From: CAZMFZ01 sp964565665 | GTDB taxonomy: Bacteria > Bacteroidota > Bacteroidia > Cytophagales > UBA9547 | Direction: 5' to 3' | Assembly (NCBI GenBank): GCA_964565665.1 | Contig: CAZMFZ010000074.1 | Location: 1-18,798 of the forward strand | DNA: 18,798 nucleotides | Part shown: in pieces, positions 6,944 to 14,765 of the stretch | Position numbering within the stretch: position 1 is the first letter of the stretch | Layout: every line of letters begins with the position of its first letter | The notes under the pieces: generated by a model | The model's database searches: none | What the model was told of the DNA's origin: nothing | Seen by the model: the letters and a program-made list of their open reading frames with translations, nothing else | Position numbers and translations under genes: made by a program

Positions 6944-8239
6944 ATGATGAAAAATTTCAAGAAGTTTGCAATTGTAGCACTGGGAAGTGCTATTATCTTA
7001 TCATGTAGCAAAAAAGATGACAACCCCGCACCGATTAGTTTGAGCAAAACCGATGCGAGTACCGCTTTGGTGGTTTCAACTGCGGAGTTTGAAGCTTTAA
7101 ATTCAGATTACAAAGATGCCACTACTATTACAGGACAAGCAATGAGTGCTTTAAGCAGCTTAGGTGGTGGTCGTTCAACAAGTGATTTTTATATTGGCAT
7201 TGGTTCGTTCAGAAAAAACAGTGATAAAGAAGAAGAAGACATGGTAAATCAAGTAGCTATAAACCTAGGTGAATTGAGCTTTGCACCTTTTAAATCGGCA
7301 CCAAATGCACGTATTCCTCGTGATTTTGATAGTGCTAAAGGTATATGGGCATATAGCGTAGTAGGGTATTCGGGCAGTTTTGTAAAAATTGCAGCCTCTG
7401 AGAAGATTGTTTTACAATTCCCATCTAAACACAGCTACAGCGACTACGGCAAAGTATTAGTAAATGATGCTGAATATACCATTAGCCAATATAAAACGGG
7501 TCTGATAACTAGAACAACTTGTTTAAATGGTGCACCGAAAGAGTATTTAGATACCACAGTTACCGCGCTTGTTGCCGAACTTACAGTAAAGGGAGAAAAA
7601 CAGTTTTCAATAGATCTTTCTAACACAATAGTAAATAATGTTTCCACATCCTACTCCTCTAAATATGTCATTAAGAATTTCGAGTATAGCTATACTCATT
7701 CCACTTCAGGTAATACTTACACCTTTTATTATGGCTGGAAAAAAGAGGGCAAAATTGTAAGTGAAAGTGCAAGCCAAATTTCATATATTTCTATAAGTGC
7801 CATAGACGATTATCGTTGTAGCAACTCAAATCCATATTATTTAGGTATCACAAATATTCAGTCTGGTAATGGATCGAGCACTAGAGGGTCTTTGAAACTA
7901 AGTTATTATCTAGGAGATGTAACAGCCTATAAGAATGAAATAAAAACCAAATACAATCTATCTTCTTTAGATGCGGAATTGGACTCGGCTACCTACTATA
8001 AAGTACTAAAAGATACTGCAATTAGTGATAAATATATTAAATATACCCTTAGCAGAACTTCAGACAATGCCAAACTAGGCGATATAGTAGCAAGATATGA
8101 GACTGTAACAGACGGAACACCTCCTAATTCTAATAGCTACTATTCAACTAGCGTATATTATATAGTATATGCAGATGGAAGTAAAGAAAGGTTGCGCGAC
8201 AAATTCAGATATTTTGAATATTATTATGGACATTATTGA
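6944..8239 (+). CDS. Lipoprotein of unknown function, Tyr/Ser-rich
   Basis: I do not recognise the family. The 431-residue protein begins with a lipoprotein signal (MMKNFKKFAIVALGSAIILS) and a lipobox cysteine at residue 21, so it should be lipidated and sit in the outer membrane. The residues after the Cys are SKKDDN; a Lys-Asp-Asp just after the Cys resembles the surface-export signal known from Bacteroidetes lipoproteins, so it may face the outside (inference). The rest is rich in Ser, Thr and Tyr, predicted mainly beta, and ends with an unusually Tyr-rich tail (YFEYYYGHY). Two ATGs in tandem compete as the start. It is divergent from the GH1 gene (226-bp gap) and convergent with galK, with a shared terminator at 8289-8323. 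Confidence 0.85.
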   Translation: MMKNFKKFAIVALGSAIILSCSKKDDNPAPISLSKTDASTALVVSTAEFEALNSDYKDATTITGQAMSALSSLGGGRSTSDFYIGIGSFRKNSDKEEEDMVNQVAINLGELSFAPFKSAPNARIPRDFDSAKGIWAYSVVGYSGSFVKIAASEKIVLQFPSKHSYSDYGKVLVNDAEYTISQYKTGLITRTTCLNGAPKEYLDTTVTALVAELTVKGEKQFSIDLSNTIVNNVSTSYSSKYVIKNFEYSYTHSTSGNTYTFYYGWKKEGKIVSESASQISYISISAIDDYRCSNSNPYYLGITNIQSGNGSSTRGSLKLSYYLGDVTAYKNEIKTKYNLSSLDAELDSATYYKVLKDTAISDKYIKYTLSRTSDNAKLGDIVARYETVTDGTPPNSNSYYSTSVYYIVYADGSKERLRDKFRYFEYYYGHY

Positions 8240-8288
8240 TATATAATAACTGCCAAATAGCATATATAATGAATTTATTTGGTCAATT

Positions 8289-8323
8289 AAAAAAGGGAGT
8301 TGCAACAGCAAACTCCCTTTTTT
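8289..8323. terminator. Bidirectional intrinsic terminator
   Basis: AAAAAAGGGAGTT (8289-8301) pairs with AACTCCCTTTTTT (8311-8323) around a nine-base loop. The stem has runs of A on one side and T on the other, so it can end transcription in both directions. It lies between the convergent lipoprotein gene (ends 8239) and galK (ends 8405). Confidence 0.9.
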
Positions 8324-8404
8324 AAATACTATGCCCTGCTTATAACCAATGGTTATCTAGGGCTTAAGGCATTATTAGCTACTGCAATAGTTTATTGGGG
8401 CTTC

Positions 8405-9568
8405 TTACAATACATCGCACCTGGCTCCATCTACTGCATCGAAGGCAAATATTTCACTTTCTATACCAAATTTTGCTTTGTAAGCTGCCAATATTACTTC
8501 AATAAAAGCCGGAACACTACTTTTCTTTAATAAATTGATAGTGCAACCTCCGAATCCCCCTCCCATCATTCTACCTCCTGCCCATCCTCCAACTTTTTTA
8601 GCAGTTTCCACCAAAAAATCAAGTTCCGCACAACTTACTTCATAATCGTTCTGTAAAGAATAGTGGCTTTCAAGTAGCAATTTACCCACTTTAATCATGT
8701 CTTTACTTTTAAAAGCATTGGCTGTATCGTAAACACGTTGATTTTCCAAAAGCAAATGTTTAATTCTTTTCTTTGTAGTTTCATCTTTTAGTAAAGCAAT
8801 ATCATCAATGGCAATATCTCTAAATCCATCAATTTGTGGGTTTAAATCAGATAATTGATTAAGTGCCGATTGGGTTTCTACCACACGCTCGGAATATTTG
8901 CTTCCCGCAAGTTCTCGTTTCACCTTTGTGTTGGCAAGTACCCAACACCATTCTCCCATATCGGCATCGGCATATTCGTGTGTAAGTGTTTTGAAATCAA
9001 GAATCATCATTTTACCTTCTTTCGAAAATTGAGAGGCGTATTGATCAAGCAATCCAGATTTTACTTTTAAGTATTCATGCTCAATTTTTTGGCAGTTTTT
9101 CACCAGAATTACATCATCAAAACTTGCTTTGAAAGCCGTACGAAGCAAATTCATCATGGCTACTTCTATGGCCGCGGATGAGGAAACACCTGCCCCTAGA
9201 GGAACATTGCCCCAAATATAGGCATTGAAACCACGGGTGATTTTATCTGTTCGTTCAAAAATTTCTAATGCTCCCTGAATGTATTTTGTCCAGCTTTCGG
9301 TAGGGGCAAATGGCTTACCAGGTACGCAAATCATATCTGTTCCGAAGCTTTCGGCAGTGATATGAATTTCATTATCGTCTCTAAAAGCCGCACTTATTAT
9401 TACCCAGCGATTGATGGCGGCAGGCATAGAAAGCCCGAAATTATAATCGGTATGTTCGCCAATGATATTAATTCTTCCTGGGGCTGCGGAAACGAATTCT
9501 GGTGCTTGATTAAATTTGGCAGTGAATTTGGTGTTGATTTCGATTTTGAGCTGTACTAATTCTGACAT
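8405..9568 (-). CDS. galK: Galactokinase
   Basis: Galactokinase phosphorylates alpha-D-galactose with ATP to galactose 1-phosphate, the first step of the Leloir pathway. The three GHMP kinase motifs are present: GRINIIGEHTDYN (31-43, the galactokinase signature), VPLGAGVSSSAAIEVA (122-137, ATP-binding loop) and GGRMMGGGFGG near the C-terminus. The 387-residue length is normal for the family. I take the ATG at 9568 (MSELVQLKIE) as the start because an upstream in-frame TTG at 9589 would add seven residues not found in the family. No galT, galE or galM is in the window. It is the last gene of a long minus-strand cluster, 61 nt after the 32-aa microprotein gene, and is closed by the terminator at 8289-8323. 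Confidence 0.97.
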   Translation of the reverse strand: MSELVQLKIEINTKFTAKFNQAPEFVSAAPGRINIIGEHTDYNFGLSMPAAINRWVIISAAFRDDNEIHITAESFGTDMICVPGKPFAPTESWTKYIQGALEIFERTDKITRGFNAYIWGNVPLGAGVSSSAAIEVAMMNLLRTAFKASFDDVILVKNCQKIEHEYLKVKSGLLDQYASQFSKEGKMMILDFKTLTHEYADADMGEWCWVLANTKVKRELAGSKYSERVVETQSALNQLSDLNPQIDGFRDIAIDDIALLKDETTKKRIKHLLLENQRVYDTANAFKSKDMIKVGKLLLESHYSLQNDYEVSCAELDFLVETAKKVGGWAGGRMMGGGFGGCTINLLKKSSVPAFIEVILAAYKAKFGIESEIFAFDAVDGARCDVL

Positions 9569-9629
9569 TATAATAAAGTAATAGGGCAATTAATCTAAAA
9601 AAAATTGTAGGAGGCTTCTTGAAATAAAT

Positions 9630-9728
9630 TTATTCATTTATACCTAATGATCTTGAAAAATACATCATAAAACTAACCATGGAGATTAGCATTATTCCAA
9701 TACCAATAATTACTATCGTACCAATCAT
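9630..9728 (-). CDS. 32-aa membrane microprotein
   Basis: This small frame reads MIGTIVIIGIGIMLISMVSF followed by MMYFSRSLGINE. It is one hydrophobic helix of about 20 residues with a short polar tail, so it should be a single-pass inner membrane peptide. Its ATG (9726-9728) overlaps the TGA stop of the 95-aa membrane protein (9725-9727) as ATGA, the same 4-nt junction seen further upstream in the cluster. That overlap is the main reason to believe it is translated. No family is recognised. It could regulate or stabilise the neighbouring membrane protein, but that is inference. An alternative is that the frame is a chance hydrophobic stretch in AT-rich DNA. Confidence 0.55.
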   Translation of the reverse strand: MIGTIVIIGIGIMLISMVSFMMYFSRSLGINE

Positions 9729-10012
9729 TTTTCTAATTTTTTAAGTTCGTTTAAATGTCTGCGAGTTTGTATTAGCAAGTTAAATATATAAATCATATCT
9801 AAAAACATAAATATGAATCCTATTATCACTGCTAGCCCTTCTTTATTAGTTAAGTCTTCTTTCAGTCCATAAGCTAAACTGCCTGAACCTACAGTAGCAA
9901 AGAAAAATACTGCAATGCGTAAATATTCATACCTCGATTTCAACTCTTCTTTTTGATGGTCGGCTATTCTGTCTTTCGTTTCTTTATCCCTAAATATTAC
10001 AAAACTAATCAC
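9725..10012 (-). CDS. 95-aa two-helix membrane protein
   Basis: I do not recognise the family. Starting from GTG at 10012, the protein has a polar, basic N-terminus (about residues 1-30, ending RYEYLRI), a first hydrophobic helix (about IAVFFFATVGSGSLAYGL, 32-49), a short polar loop (KEDLTNKEG), a second helix (AVIIGFIFMFLDMIYIFNLL) and a charged C-terminus with RRHLNELKKLEK. A frame extends to a TTG at 10030, but the GTG overlaps the TGA stop of the phosphatase gene as GTGA and is preceded by AGGGGCGA, a rare Shine-Dalgarno-like site here, so I prefer GTG. Being coupled to the phosphatase on one side and the microprotein on the other, it may anchor or regulate that phosphatase at the membrane (inference). 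Confidence 0.75.
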   Translation of the reverse strand: MISFVIFRDKETKDRIADHQKEELKSRYEYLRIAVFFFATVGSGSLAYGLKEDLTNKEGLAVIIGFIFMFLDMIYIFNLLIQTRRHLNELKKLEK

Positions 10013-11226
10013 TTCGCCCCTACCTTGCAACTGAGCATCGTAATATCGTCAATAGGTAAATTGCTAATACTCAAGGCTTTGATAATATTATGATGAAGCT
10101 GTTCATTGTCGGCACTTTGCAATATAAGTTCTTCCACCAAAGCCAATCCATTGTCGGTGTCGTAATTATCGAAAGTTTCAGTAAGCCCATCTGTATAAGC
10201 AAATAGAAATGTATCATGAATGTTATAGACAATTCCTTTTTTGATTATTGGCAGATATTCAAACGCACCCAAAATCAATGTGCCTTCGCTCAGGTATATT
10301 TTCTCTCCGTTTCTGCGGAAAAAAATAGGTTCGTTGTGGCCGCAATTCACATACGTCATTTCATCTTTTTCCAAATTGTACTTTGCGATGAAGAATGTAA
10401 TGAATTTTTCACCTTTGGCATTGTGATATACAATCTCATTAAGTTCGGTCACTATTTCTTCCAATGCAATAGGTTGCTTGGCCAATATCCGCAAGGCAGA
10501 TTGCAAATTTGACATCAGAAATGCTGCCGCGATCCCTTTGCCCGACACATCAGCTATACACACCATAAACTCATTTTCATTCAACTTAATATAATCGTAA
10601 TAATCGCCTCCCACCATTAATTGTGGCAAATAAGAAGCAAATATTTGTAATTTATCGGTATTTGGAAGGCTGGCAGGAAAAAGTTGTAACTGGATTTTCT
10701 TAGCCAATTCAATCTCTTTTTTAGTGGCTTCTTGCTCTAGCCTTCTATTACTAAGTCTTATATTTTGAACGGCAACGGTGATAATATTGGCTATAGTTTG
10801 AATGAATTTTAGACTTTCTACATCGTTTTCATTGCTTATTTTACTTGAACCACCTAGCATCACCAATGCCACATTTCTGCTTTCTCTTCCTACAGGAATT
10901 ACTATTCCAAAATGTTTTTTTAGCGAATCAGGCAATGCCTTTCTGCTGTTTACAATGCTGAATTCCCTGCCTAATTGGAGCAAAACAGGTGATATAATTT
11001 CAAAATCAAGCGGAAGCCCATGTTTCAATACCAGTTTCCAACCGCTAATTTCGCGAGAATAGACGGCTAGTTTATCAATCTTGAAATTGGCAACAACGGT
11101 GAAAAGGAAGATTTTTAAAAGGGATTGCTCATCTTGCTGCCTATTGATGGCATTGGTAATGTCGAGCAAAGTATCGAGCTCAAGGTGCTTAAGTGAAAGG
11201 TTTTGTATTTGTGATTTGCTTGACAA
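10009..11226 (-). CDS. GAF-PPM (RsbU/SpoIIE-like) serine phosphatase
   Basis: This is a metal-dependent PPM/PP2C-type protein phosphatase of the SpoIIE/RsbU class, which often controls anti-sigma-factor antagonists by removing phosphate from serine. The 405-residue protein has a GAF-like sensor domain at about 15-155, a predicted coiled-coil linker at about 155-182 ending ELAKKIQLQLFP, and a PPM domain at about 185-402. The metal-binding motifs are all present: GGDYYD (206-211), ADVSGKG (225-231), GHNEP (296-300), TDGLTE (345-350) and DDIT (393-396). The catalytic aspartates look intact. There is no signal peptide or membrane helix, so it is cytoplasmic. The frame has no ATG before the GAF domain; TTG at 11226 is the only good start, since an in-frame TGA lies seven codons upstream. 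No anti-sigma factor or STAS protein is in the window, so its target is unknown. Confidence 0.93.
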   Translation of the reverse strand: MSSKSQIQNLSLKHLELDTLLDITNAINRQQDEQSLLKIFLFTVVANFKIDKLAVYSREISGWKLVLKHGLPLDFEIISPVLLQLGREFSIVNSRKALPDSLKKHFGIVIPVGRESRNVALVMLGGSSKISNENDVESLKFIQTIANIITVAVQNIRLSNRRLEQEATKKEIELAKKIQLQLFPASLPNTDKLQIFASYLPQLMVGGDYYDYIKLNENEFMVCIADVSGKGIAAAFLMSNLQSALRILAKQPIALEEIVTELNEIVYHNAKGEKFITFFIAKYNLEKDEMTYVNCGHNEPIFFRRNGEKIYLSEGTLILGAFEYLPIIKKGIVYNIHDTFLFAYTDGLTETFDNYDTDNGLALVEELILQSADNEQLHHNIIKALSISNLPIDDITMLSCKVGAK

Positions 11227-11319
11227 AATAATGAAACAAGTTTTATATCATATAGCTTTTGTTCTCTTTGAATTCAAGCAAATCTTTGTAGTTATATACT
11301 TTGCCACAATTATGTAGTT

Positions 11320-11847
11320 TCAATAACATTTGTTCTGAAGCAAATAAGTGAGCATTTCAGTTTTGTAAAAATAATAATCGTAGAGCTCTTCTGTGTTGGC
11401 AGGCACTTTTTGAGGAGGGTATTTTTCATTGAAATCTTTGGTAATGTGCAAAATATCTTCATCGCAATATTTTCTGGTTTTGTTTTTGCCGTATTTGAAA
11501 TCAGGGTCCGCTATTTCCACAAAATAATTATCTAACCGCAAAGTATTTTTCAAGCCTGCCGTGGGTGCATCGTTTCGTAATACTAGGTTATAATAGTTGG
11601 TCTCTACAATCATTCTCAGAAAATCTATCCTATCTTTTTGAAAAGTAGAAGTAGGAATAATGGTGTCATGAACTTCTTGTTTACCCAATTTATTCATTCG
11701 GAAAGCCAAACTTCCTTTGTAGGCAGTAAGCTTATTTTTATAAATACTCGATAGTTTATCTTCTGTTTTTGTTTGTTTCACACAGGCAGTAACAAGGCTC
11801 AATACGACAATAATCAAAAATAAAGGAATAGATTTTTCTTTCTTCAT
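11320..11847 (-). CDS. Lipoprotein of unknown function
   Basis: I do not recognise the family. The 175-residue precursor has a lipoprotein signal (MKKEKSIPLFLIIVVLSLVTA) with the lipobox cysteine at residue 22, so it should be lipidated and periplasmic or outer-membrane. The mature part is mixed in charge, rich in Lys, Asn and Tyr, with two later cysteines (RKYCDED and the end, QNKCY) that could pair. The ATG at 11847 shares one base with the permease stop (TAATG), which suggests translational coupling; an ATG two codons upstream, at 11853, is an alternative. It follows the ABC permease directly and precedes the phosphatase gene by 93 bp. Its place suggests a link to the transporter, but no binding-protein signature is visible. 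Confidence 0.8.
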   Translation of the reverse strand: MKKEKSIPLFLIIVVLSLVTACVKQTKTEDKLSSIYKNKLTAYKGSLAFRMNKLGKQEVHDTIIPTSTFQKDRIDFLRMIVETNYYNLVLRNDAPTAGLKNTLRLDNYFVEIADPDFKYGKNKTRKYCDEDILHITKDFNEKYPPQKVPANTEELYDYYFYKTEMLTYLLQNKCY

Positions 11848-13085
11848 TACCATTTTAAAGCCTGTTGAGGGTCGTAAGCATCGCGTAAGCCATTGCCAAA
11901 TAAATTAAATGCAAATACCAATAAGCTAATAGCCATACTTGGAAATAATATCAAATGCCAACTGTTTTGAGTGCCAATGGCGTGAAAACCTTCGTTTACC
12001 ATCATCCCCCAGCTTGGCATAGGCGGCTGCACACCCAAACCTAGGAACGATAAGCCTGCTTCTGTAAGAATGGCGGAAGCGAAGTTAGAAGTGGCTATCA
12101 CAATAATAGGACCCAAAACATTTGGCAAAATATGGATAAATATAATGCGAAAGTTGCTAAATCCCATAGCTCGGGCGGCTTCTACATAAGTTTTTTCTTT
12201 GATACTCATAATTTGCCCACGAACAACACGCGCTATTTCTACCCATGAGGTGAGGCCTACCGCTACAAATGCAACCCATATTCCTTTGCTTTGTAACGCC
12301 AAACTAATAGCGATTACTAGCATAATACTGGGAATAGACCAAGTGACCGTCATAAGCCACATTACAAATCGGTCGGTAAAGCCACCAAAAAAACCACCAA
12401 TAGCCCCAATTGTAATGCCAACTAGCAATGAAATAATAACTGCCACCAAACCAATACCTAATGAAATCCTGGTGCCGAATATCAGTCTGCTCAAAATATC
12501 TCTGCCTGCTTTATCGGTGCCTAATACATATATTCTTTTCTCAATATGCTCTTTTGAAAATTTCTCAATTAAGGCTTCTCTTGTAACTACGGTCGGCTCG
12601 CCATTTGCTTTTTTGTAGTATACTTTGTTGCCTACATAGGAGTACAATTTGCCTTCGCCCAAGTCGCTGGGGTCGTCATGCAGGGCAAACACCATCTCTA
12701 TTAAAGGATGAATTTCAGGAATTTGAATGCGACCATTGGGAATAATCTCTACATCAAAACCCTTGATTTCGAAGCTTTTGATGGGGATAATGGTAAACTC
12801 GCTCTCTTGTCCAAAAATCATTTTCTTAAATATATTTTCATGATCTACATGCACATTTCTTCGTTTTTTAAGAATAAATGTGGTATAGCCTGGAATTTGT
12901 TTTTGAATTTGAATGGCACCATCGTTGGCATTGGGCGTGCTGTCGGGCATAATTAAATAGCCTAGAGTGGCCGCCAAAACAGCAAGTACAATAATGGCAA
13001 GCCCAAACATAGCAGGCCAATTACCAAAAAGTCGCTTGCGAATATAATAGGCTGGAGTTCGAATAATTTCCTTGGGCTTACTCAT
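11847..13085 (-). CDS. ABC transporter permease, OppC/DppC type
   Basis: This is an inner-membrane permease of a dipeptide/oligopeptide/nickel-type ABC importer. The conserved region LGTDKAGRDILSRLIFG (188-204) and the coupling loop YVEAARAMGF (300-309, the EAA motif) identify it, followed by ILPNVLGPI and the family end motif RDAYDPQ. One helix lies at about 24-46 and about five more between 205 and 395. Between the first helix and LGTDKAGRD is an insert of roughly 140 residues (48-187), where OppC/DppC proteins usually have far fewer; it would lie outside the membrane. The 412-residue length reflects this insert. I believe such long inserts occur in Bacteroidetes permeases. No oppB partner, ATPase or binding protein is nearby. 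Its ATG overlaps the preceding gene's TGA (ATGA). Confidence 0.9.
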   Translation of the reverse strand: MSKPKEIIRTPAYYIRKRLFGNWPAMFGLAIIVLAVLAATLGYLIMPDSTPNANDGAIQIQKQIPGYTTFILKKRRNVHVDHENIFKKMIFGQESEFTIIPIKSFEIKGFDVEIIPNGRIQIPEIHPLIEMVFALHDDPSDLGEGKLYSYVGNKVYYKKANGEPTVVTREALIEKFSKEHIEKRIYVLGTDKAGRDILSRLIFGTRISLGIGLVAVIISLLVGITIGAIGGFFGGFTDRFVMWLMTVTWSIPSIMLVIAISLALQSKGIWVAFVAVGLTSWVEIARVVRGQIMSIKEKTYVEAARAMGFSNFRIIFIHILPNVLGPIIVIATSNFASAILTEAGLSFLGLGVQPPMPSWGMMVNEGFHAIGTQNSWHLILFPSMAISLLVFAFNLFGNGLRDAYDPQQALKW

Positions 13086-13336
13086 CGGGTATTGTGAGCC
13101 AACAAGCCCTGTTTAGATGCTAAAAAATATAAGCCTGTCAATGATTTGCTCATATCGGCAAGCGATGGATTTTGCAATCCATCGAGCTCGGCAAAATAAT
13201 TTACCCATTCTCTTTCAACCAAATTTAGCAAGTTGAACTTGAGTTCGCCTTCGCTCAAACGCAACTTTTCTCGCAAATCAGTAAAGCTATTTACAAAATA
13301 CAATTCATCAATAATGTCAAACTCCAAATCGGTCAT
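13082..13336 (-). CDS. Small soluble protein, possibly winged-helix-like (84 aa)
   Basis: I do not firmly recognise the family. Starting at the ATG at 13336 the protein is 84 residues: MTDLEFDIIDELYFVNSFTD, then a helical part (LREKLRLSEGELKFNLLNLV), then EREWVNYF and a tail ending LASKQGLLAHNTR. The pattern of two helices, a helix and then a short strand region is compatible with a winged-helix fold, but this is inference from sequence only. The frame reaches upstream to 13591, but there it overlaps the glycosyltransferase in another frame, so I take the ATG that overlaps the glycosyltransferase stop (ATGA, 13333-13336). Its own stop also overlaps the permease start. It therefore sits tightly coupled between two genes. 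There is no signal peptide. Confidence 0.8.
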   Translation of the reverse strand: MTDLEFDIIDELYFVNSFTDLREKLRLSEGELKFNLLNLVEREWVNYFAELDGLQNPSLADMSKSLTGLYFLASKQGLLAHNTR

Positions 13337-14403
13337 TTTGTAATGTTTTTGAATCTGCCAGCTAAAGCGAAGAACACCACATAAAATGGATACACCAATA
13401 CCAAGAGCAAATATGCCTTCAAATTTAGCCTTTTGTGCATGAAACCTAAAACAGAACCTAAAAATATATATTCTGACAAAGCCCTTATTGTCCAAATAGA
13501 AATAAACCATGCAAAAGGAATAAAGAAAAAAGATATGATTTGCATCAAATTGACCCAAAAAATATAGAGTGCCACAACTTGCACTTTCCAATCGTTGTAA
13601 TACTCGAATTTTGATGCCCAGCGCGTTCTTTGCTGATAAAATTTGGAAAAGTTAGAAATAGGTTGGGTACTGACAAGTGCTTCAAACGATTTCAAAAAGA
13701 AAACTTTCTCAGGATGTTTTGCATACACTTTTTGCATTAGAAATTCATCGTCTCCACTTGCAATTTGTTCATTTCCTTGAAAACCATTTACTTCATAAAA
13801 TACCGATTTGAGATAAGCAATATTAGCTCCATTGCACATATTGGGCATCTTTGCCTGCCAGCAAGCCGCTCCTGAACCTACCAGTGAGGCGAATTCAATC
13901 TGCTGCATTTGCTGAAATAAATTGGTATTCGAAGTATTTATAAGTACCAGACCAAATGCAAATTTAGCATCAGTATTTCTGAAAAATTGGACAATAGTTT
14001 CGAGCCAAGTACTAGTGGCTACGCAATCGGCATCAGTGCAAACAATTAATTCTCCTTTAGCATTTTCTATGCCTTTGGCGATAGCGTTTTTTTTGCCTTG
14101 ATAATGGTTTTGAATAATTGAAATTGACATTTGAGATGCTTTTTGATAGAAAGAAGCTACTTCAATGGTATTGTCGGTTGAGAAATCATCTACCAACACA
14201 ACTTCAAAATGCGACTTGGGAAAGGTTTGCAATTCGAGACTTTCCAATAATGAAATAATATTATTAGCTTCGTTTTTAGCAGCAATTACTATCGTTATTT
14301 TATCAGTTGGTATTGCAATCGAGGGGCAATAAACAGGTATTTTATGCCATTGATAGATAAAAAAAACAACTAAAAAAATATATGATGTAAGGAAGATAGC
14401 CAC
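13333..14403 (-). CDS. Membrane glycosyltransferase, GT2 family
   Basis: This is a family 2 inverting glycosyltransferase that uses a nucleotide-sugar donor to extend a glycan at the inner membrane. It has an N-terminal membrane helix, a GT-A catalytic domain and about three C-terminal helices. Residues (numbered from the TTG at 14406) include VDDFSTDN at 72-79 with the donor-binding aspartates, DADC at 125-128 (the metal-binding DxD), CNGANIAY at 191-198, GDDEF at 218-222 (probable catalytic base region) and QQRTRW at 258-263, the Q(R)xRW motif that marks processive GT2 enzymes. I use the GTG at 14403; TTG at 14406 is the alternative, and no ATG is near. It begins the coupled minus-strand cluster after a 101-bp gap from the DUF2442 gene. 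The acceptor and the sugar are unknown. Confidence 0.9.
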   Translation of the reverse strand: MAIFLTSYIFLVVFFIYQWHKIPVYCPSIAIPTDKITIVIAAKNEANNIISLLESLELQTFPKSHFEVVLVDDFSTDNTIEVASFYQKASQMSISIIQNHYQGKKNAIAKGIENAKGELIVCTDADCVATSTWLETIVQFFRNTDAKFAFGLVLINTSNTNLFQQMQQIEFASLVGSGAACWQAKMPNMCNGANIAYLKSVFYEVNGFQGNEQIASGDDEFLMQKVYAKHPEKVFFLKSFEALVSTQPISNFSKFYQQRTRWASKFEYYNDWKVQVVALYIFWVNLMQIISFFFIPFAWFISIWTIRALSEYIFLGSVLGFMHKRLNLKAYLLLVLVYPFYVVFFALAGRFKNITK

Positions 14404-14504
14404 CAAGGTGCATTATTAGCATCGTAAAACTCGGGTATTGGAGTTGAGAAATGAAAATGTAGTATAATTCAAGTCAACAAGTCTAAACTATTTATAAATA
14501 TACT

Positions 14505-14765
14505 TTATAAACCATTTTGGTATTCTTGTTGCAAACCTAGAAAATTTTGTAAGTGGTATACTTCATCGGTGTTTTTGAACATAATAATCTGGCCTTTCAG
14601 TATTTTAAATTTTCTTCTTTCCTTCTCATCTAGAGACTTGATTGATGGAAATAAGTCTAATGGGCATGAGATTTCTCTTCCATCTTCCAAATGAAGAGTT
14701 ATTTTATTTCTATGCCGAAAATCAATTCCTTTAATTGTTGGTTTTATATTAAAAATACCTTCCAT
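14505..14765 (-). CDS. DUF2442 family protein
   Basis: The 86-residue protein fits DUF2442, a small family of unknown function that often sits next to a DUF4160 gene. The expected pattern is visible: an N-terminal strand region (IFNIKPTIKGIDF), then ITLHLEDGREISCPLDLFPS, ERRKFKI, LKGQIIMF and the closing DEVYHLQNFLG. Other DUF2442 proteins have been proposed as partners in toxin-antitoxin-like pairs with DUF4160, but no function is proven here. It starts at ATG (14763-14765) immediately after the end of the DUF4160 gene. No membrane segment or signal peptide is present. Confidence 0.8.
   Translation of the reverse strand: MEGIFNIKPTIKGIDFRHRNKITLHLEDGREISCPLDLFPSIKSLDEKERRKFKILKGQIIMFKNTDEVYHLQNFLGLQQEYQNGL

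Noticed and set aside
8300..8530. 76-codon plus-strand frame at the galK 3' end
   Set aside because: It begins inside the terminator stem and is antisense to galK; no family match.
13337..13591. Upstream extension of the 84-aa protein frame
   Set aside because: It overlaps the glycosyltransferase in a different frame. The ATGA junction at 13333-13336 points to the later ATG.
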